32,628 bases of DNA, taken from NCBI GenBank assembly GCA_023436485.1, contig JAEZIU010000317.1, positions 1 through 32,628 of the forward strand, in the 5' to 3' direction. Shown one piece after another: positions 31,951 through 32,628 of the stretch; positions within the stretch are counted from its first letter, which is position 1, and the number at the start of each line of letters is the position of its first letter. The position numbers and the translations under genes were made by a program. The stretch is from Bacillota bacterium (lineage in GTDB: Bacteria; Bacillota; Clostridia; Acetivibrionales; DSM-1351). The notes beneath the pieces were generated by a model. The model was not told where the DNA came from, did no database searches, and was given only the letters and a program-made list of their open reading frames with translations.

Positions 31951-31974
31951 AAGAGGCTGTTGAAGCAGCCCCTT
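31951..31974. terminator. Terminator between DUF4130 and murD (convergent)
   Basis: AAGAGGCTG (31951-31959) pairs with CAGCCCCTT (31966-31974), with one G-U pair on the minus strand, around a 6-nt loop. The minus-strand side continues TATTATTAG and the plus-strand side AAAATT, so neither U-run is ideal. It sits between the two convergent stop codons. Confidence 0.6.
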
Positions 31975-31985
31975 AAAATTCCTAA

Positions 31986-32628
31986 CTATTTAAGCTTGTT
32001 AACCAATTCTTTAAATACATTTCCACGGTGTTCGAAATTTTTAAACATATCAAAGCTTGTGCTTGCAGGGGATAATATTATGCAGTCGCCCGGTTTTGCT
32101 TCTGCATACGCTGTTTGAACAACTTCTTCGTAACTATCGCAATGTTGGATTTTTATATCGTTTTCAATGTCTCTCTGCTGCAGGTAGTTCTTATATGCTT
32201 CCTCGATTCTTGAAGCAGTAGCACCTATCAGCAACAGGCATTTTACCTTCTCAGAGATAATTTCACCTATTGAATCATATGGTATTCCTTTATCCTTTCC
32301 TCCAGCAATAAGAATTACTTTATTCTTAAAGGTTTTTAATGCCGCTATTGTTCTTGAAGGGCTGCTGTCAATTGAACTGTTGTAGAATTTTACCCCATTA
32401 AGTTCCCTTACAAGTTCTATTCTATGTTCAACACCATTAAATGTAGTTGCAATCTTTGCGATGGTCTCAGGTTTAACATAATCTATAGTTGCTGCAGTAG
32501 CAGCCATGTAATTCTCAATGTTATGAACTCCAGGTATTTTAATCTTGTCGCCTTCTACAATTTCAGTTGTGTTGTTTCCTCTTTTAACCATTATTTTGCC
32601 GTCTTGATATACAACACCTTCCTCAAGG
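31986..32628 (-). CDS. murD: UDP-N-acetylmuramoylalanine-D-glutamate ligase, C-terminal part (partial)
   Basis: MurD adds D-glutamate to UDP-MurNAc-L-Ala in cytoplasmic peptidoglycan synthesis. The frame stays open to the window edge, so only the C-terminal 213 residues are visible. They include the central-domain end GVHNIENYMAATAA, the HRIELVRELNGVKFYNSS segment that begins the C-terminal domain, SSPSRTIAALKTF, ILIAGGKDKGI and the closing LSPASTSFDMFKNFEHRGNVFKELV. The wording SxxSSPSRTIAAL is typical of clostridial MurD. An internal ATG (32591) is not the true start because the frame continues upstream. Confidence 0.92.
   Translation of the reverse strand, partial: LEEGVVYQDGKIMVKRGNNTTEIVEGDKIKIPGVHNIENYMAATAATIDYVKPETIAKIATTFNGVEHRIELVRELNGVKFYNSSIDSSPSRTIAALKTFKNKVILIAGGKDKGIPYDSIGEIISEKVKCLLLIGATASRIEEAYKNYLQQRDIENDIKIQHCDSYEEVVQTAYAEAKPGDCIILSPASTSFDMFKNFEHRGNVFKELVNKLK

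Overview
The window is about 32.6 kb of low-GC chromosome with strong AGGAGG-type ribosome-binding sites and frequent TTG and GTG starts. Gene content (rpsO-pnp-M16 peptidase order, a vanG-type cluster ordered as in Clostridioides, a radical-SAM/DUF4130 pair, UPF0237-UPF0210, LCP and copper-amine-oxidase-N surface proteins) points to an anaerobic Clostridia member. A Ruminiclostridium-like cluster III clostridium is my best guess, but that is inference from familiarity and not from a search. I see no tRNA, rRNA, CRISPR array, insertion sequence or phage gene, and no gene-free stretch longer than 300 bases.

Layout. 1-3407 (minus): rpsO, pnp and the start of an M16 peptidase, the usual Firmicutes RNA-metabolism block, with a long hairpin in the pnp leader. 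3670-6257 (plus): a three-gene ABC-2 exporter. 6428-11026 (plus): a MoxR ATPase / DUF58 / membrane transglutaminase operon with overlapping genes. 11044-12897 (minus): an EamA transporter and two small membrane proteins. 12986-18934 (minus): vanR-vanS, then a D-alanine-D-serine-type ligase, vanXY and vanT, a complete vanG-type glycopeptide-resistance cluster. Both of its promoters carry the same spaced operator. 19015-21144 (minus): a second two-component system directly upstream of vanRS. 21250-22101 (minus): a CopZ-like metallochaperone and a DUF2318 protein, with a copZ promoter bracketed by a perfect inverted repeat. 22273-23412 (plus): an LCP cell-wall ligase. 23479-27862 (minus): a secreted copper-amine-oxidase-N protein, an HtrA-like protease, a DUF2752 protein and an omega-amidase-like hydrolase. 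27970-29609 (minus): the UPF0237 (ACT) / UPF0210 pair. 29822-31931 (plus): a radical SAM and DUF4130 DNA-metabolism pair with a LexA box over its promoter. 31986-end (minus): the C-terminal part of MurD.

How the genes work together. Much of the window concerns the cell envelope: the van cluster would rebuild peptidoglycan precursors to end in D-Ala-D-Ser, MurD makes precursors, the LCP protein attaches polymers, and HtrA and the copper-amine-oxidase-N protein act outside the membrane. The most interesting signals are (1) the SOS box on the poorly characterised radical-SAM/DUF4130 pair, (2) the intact vanG-type cluster with matching operators at vanR and at the ligase, (3) the copZ promoter framed by 12-bp inverted repeats, and (4) 11-bp-phased TTCATA-type arrays at two other promoters.
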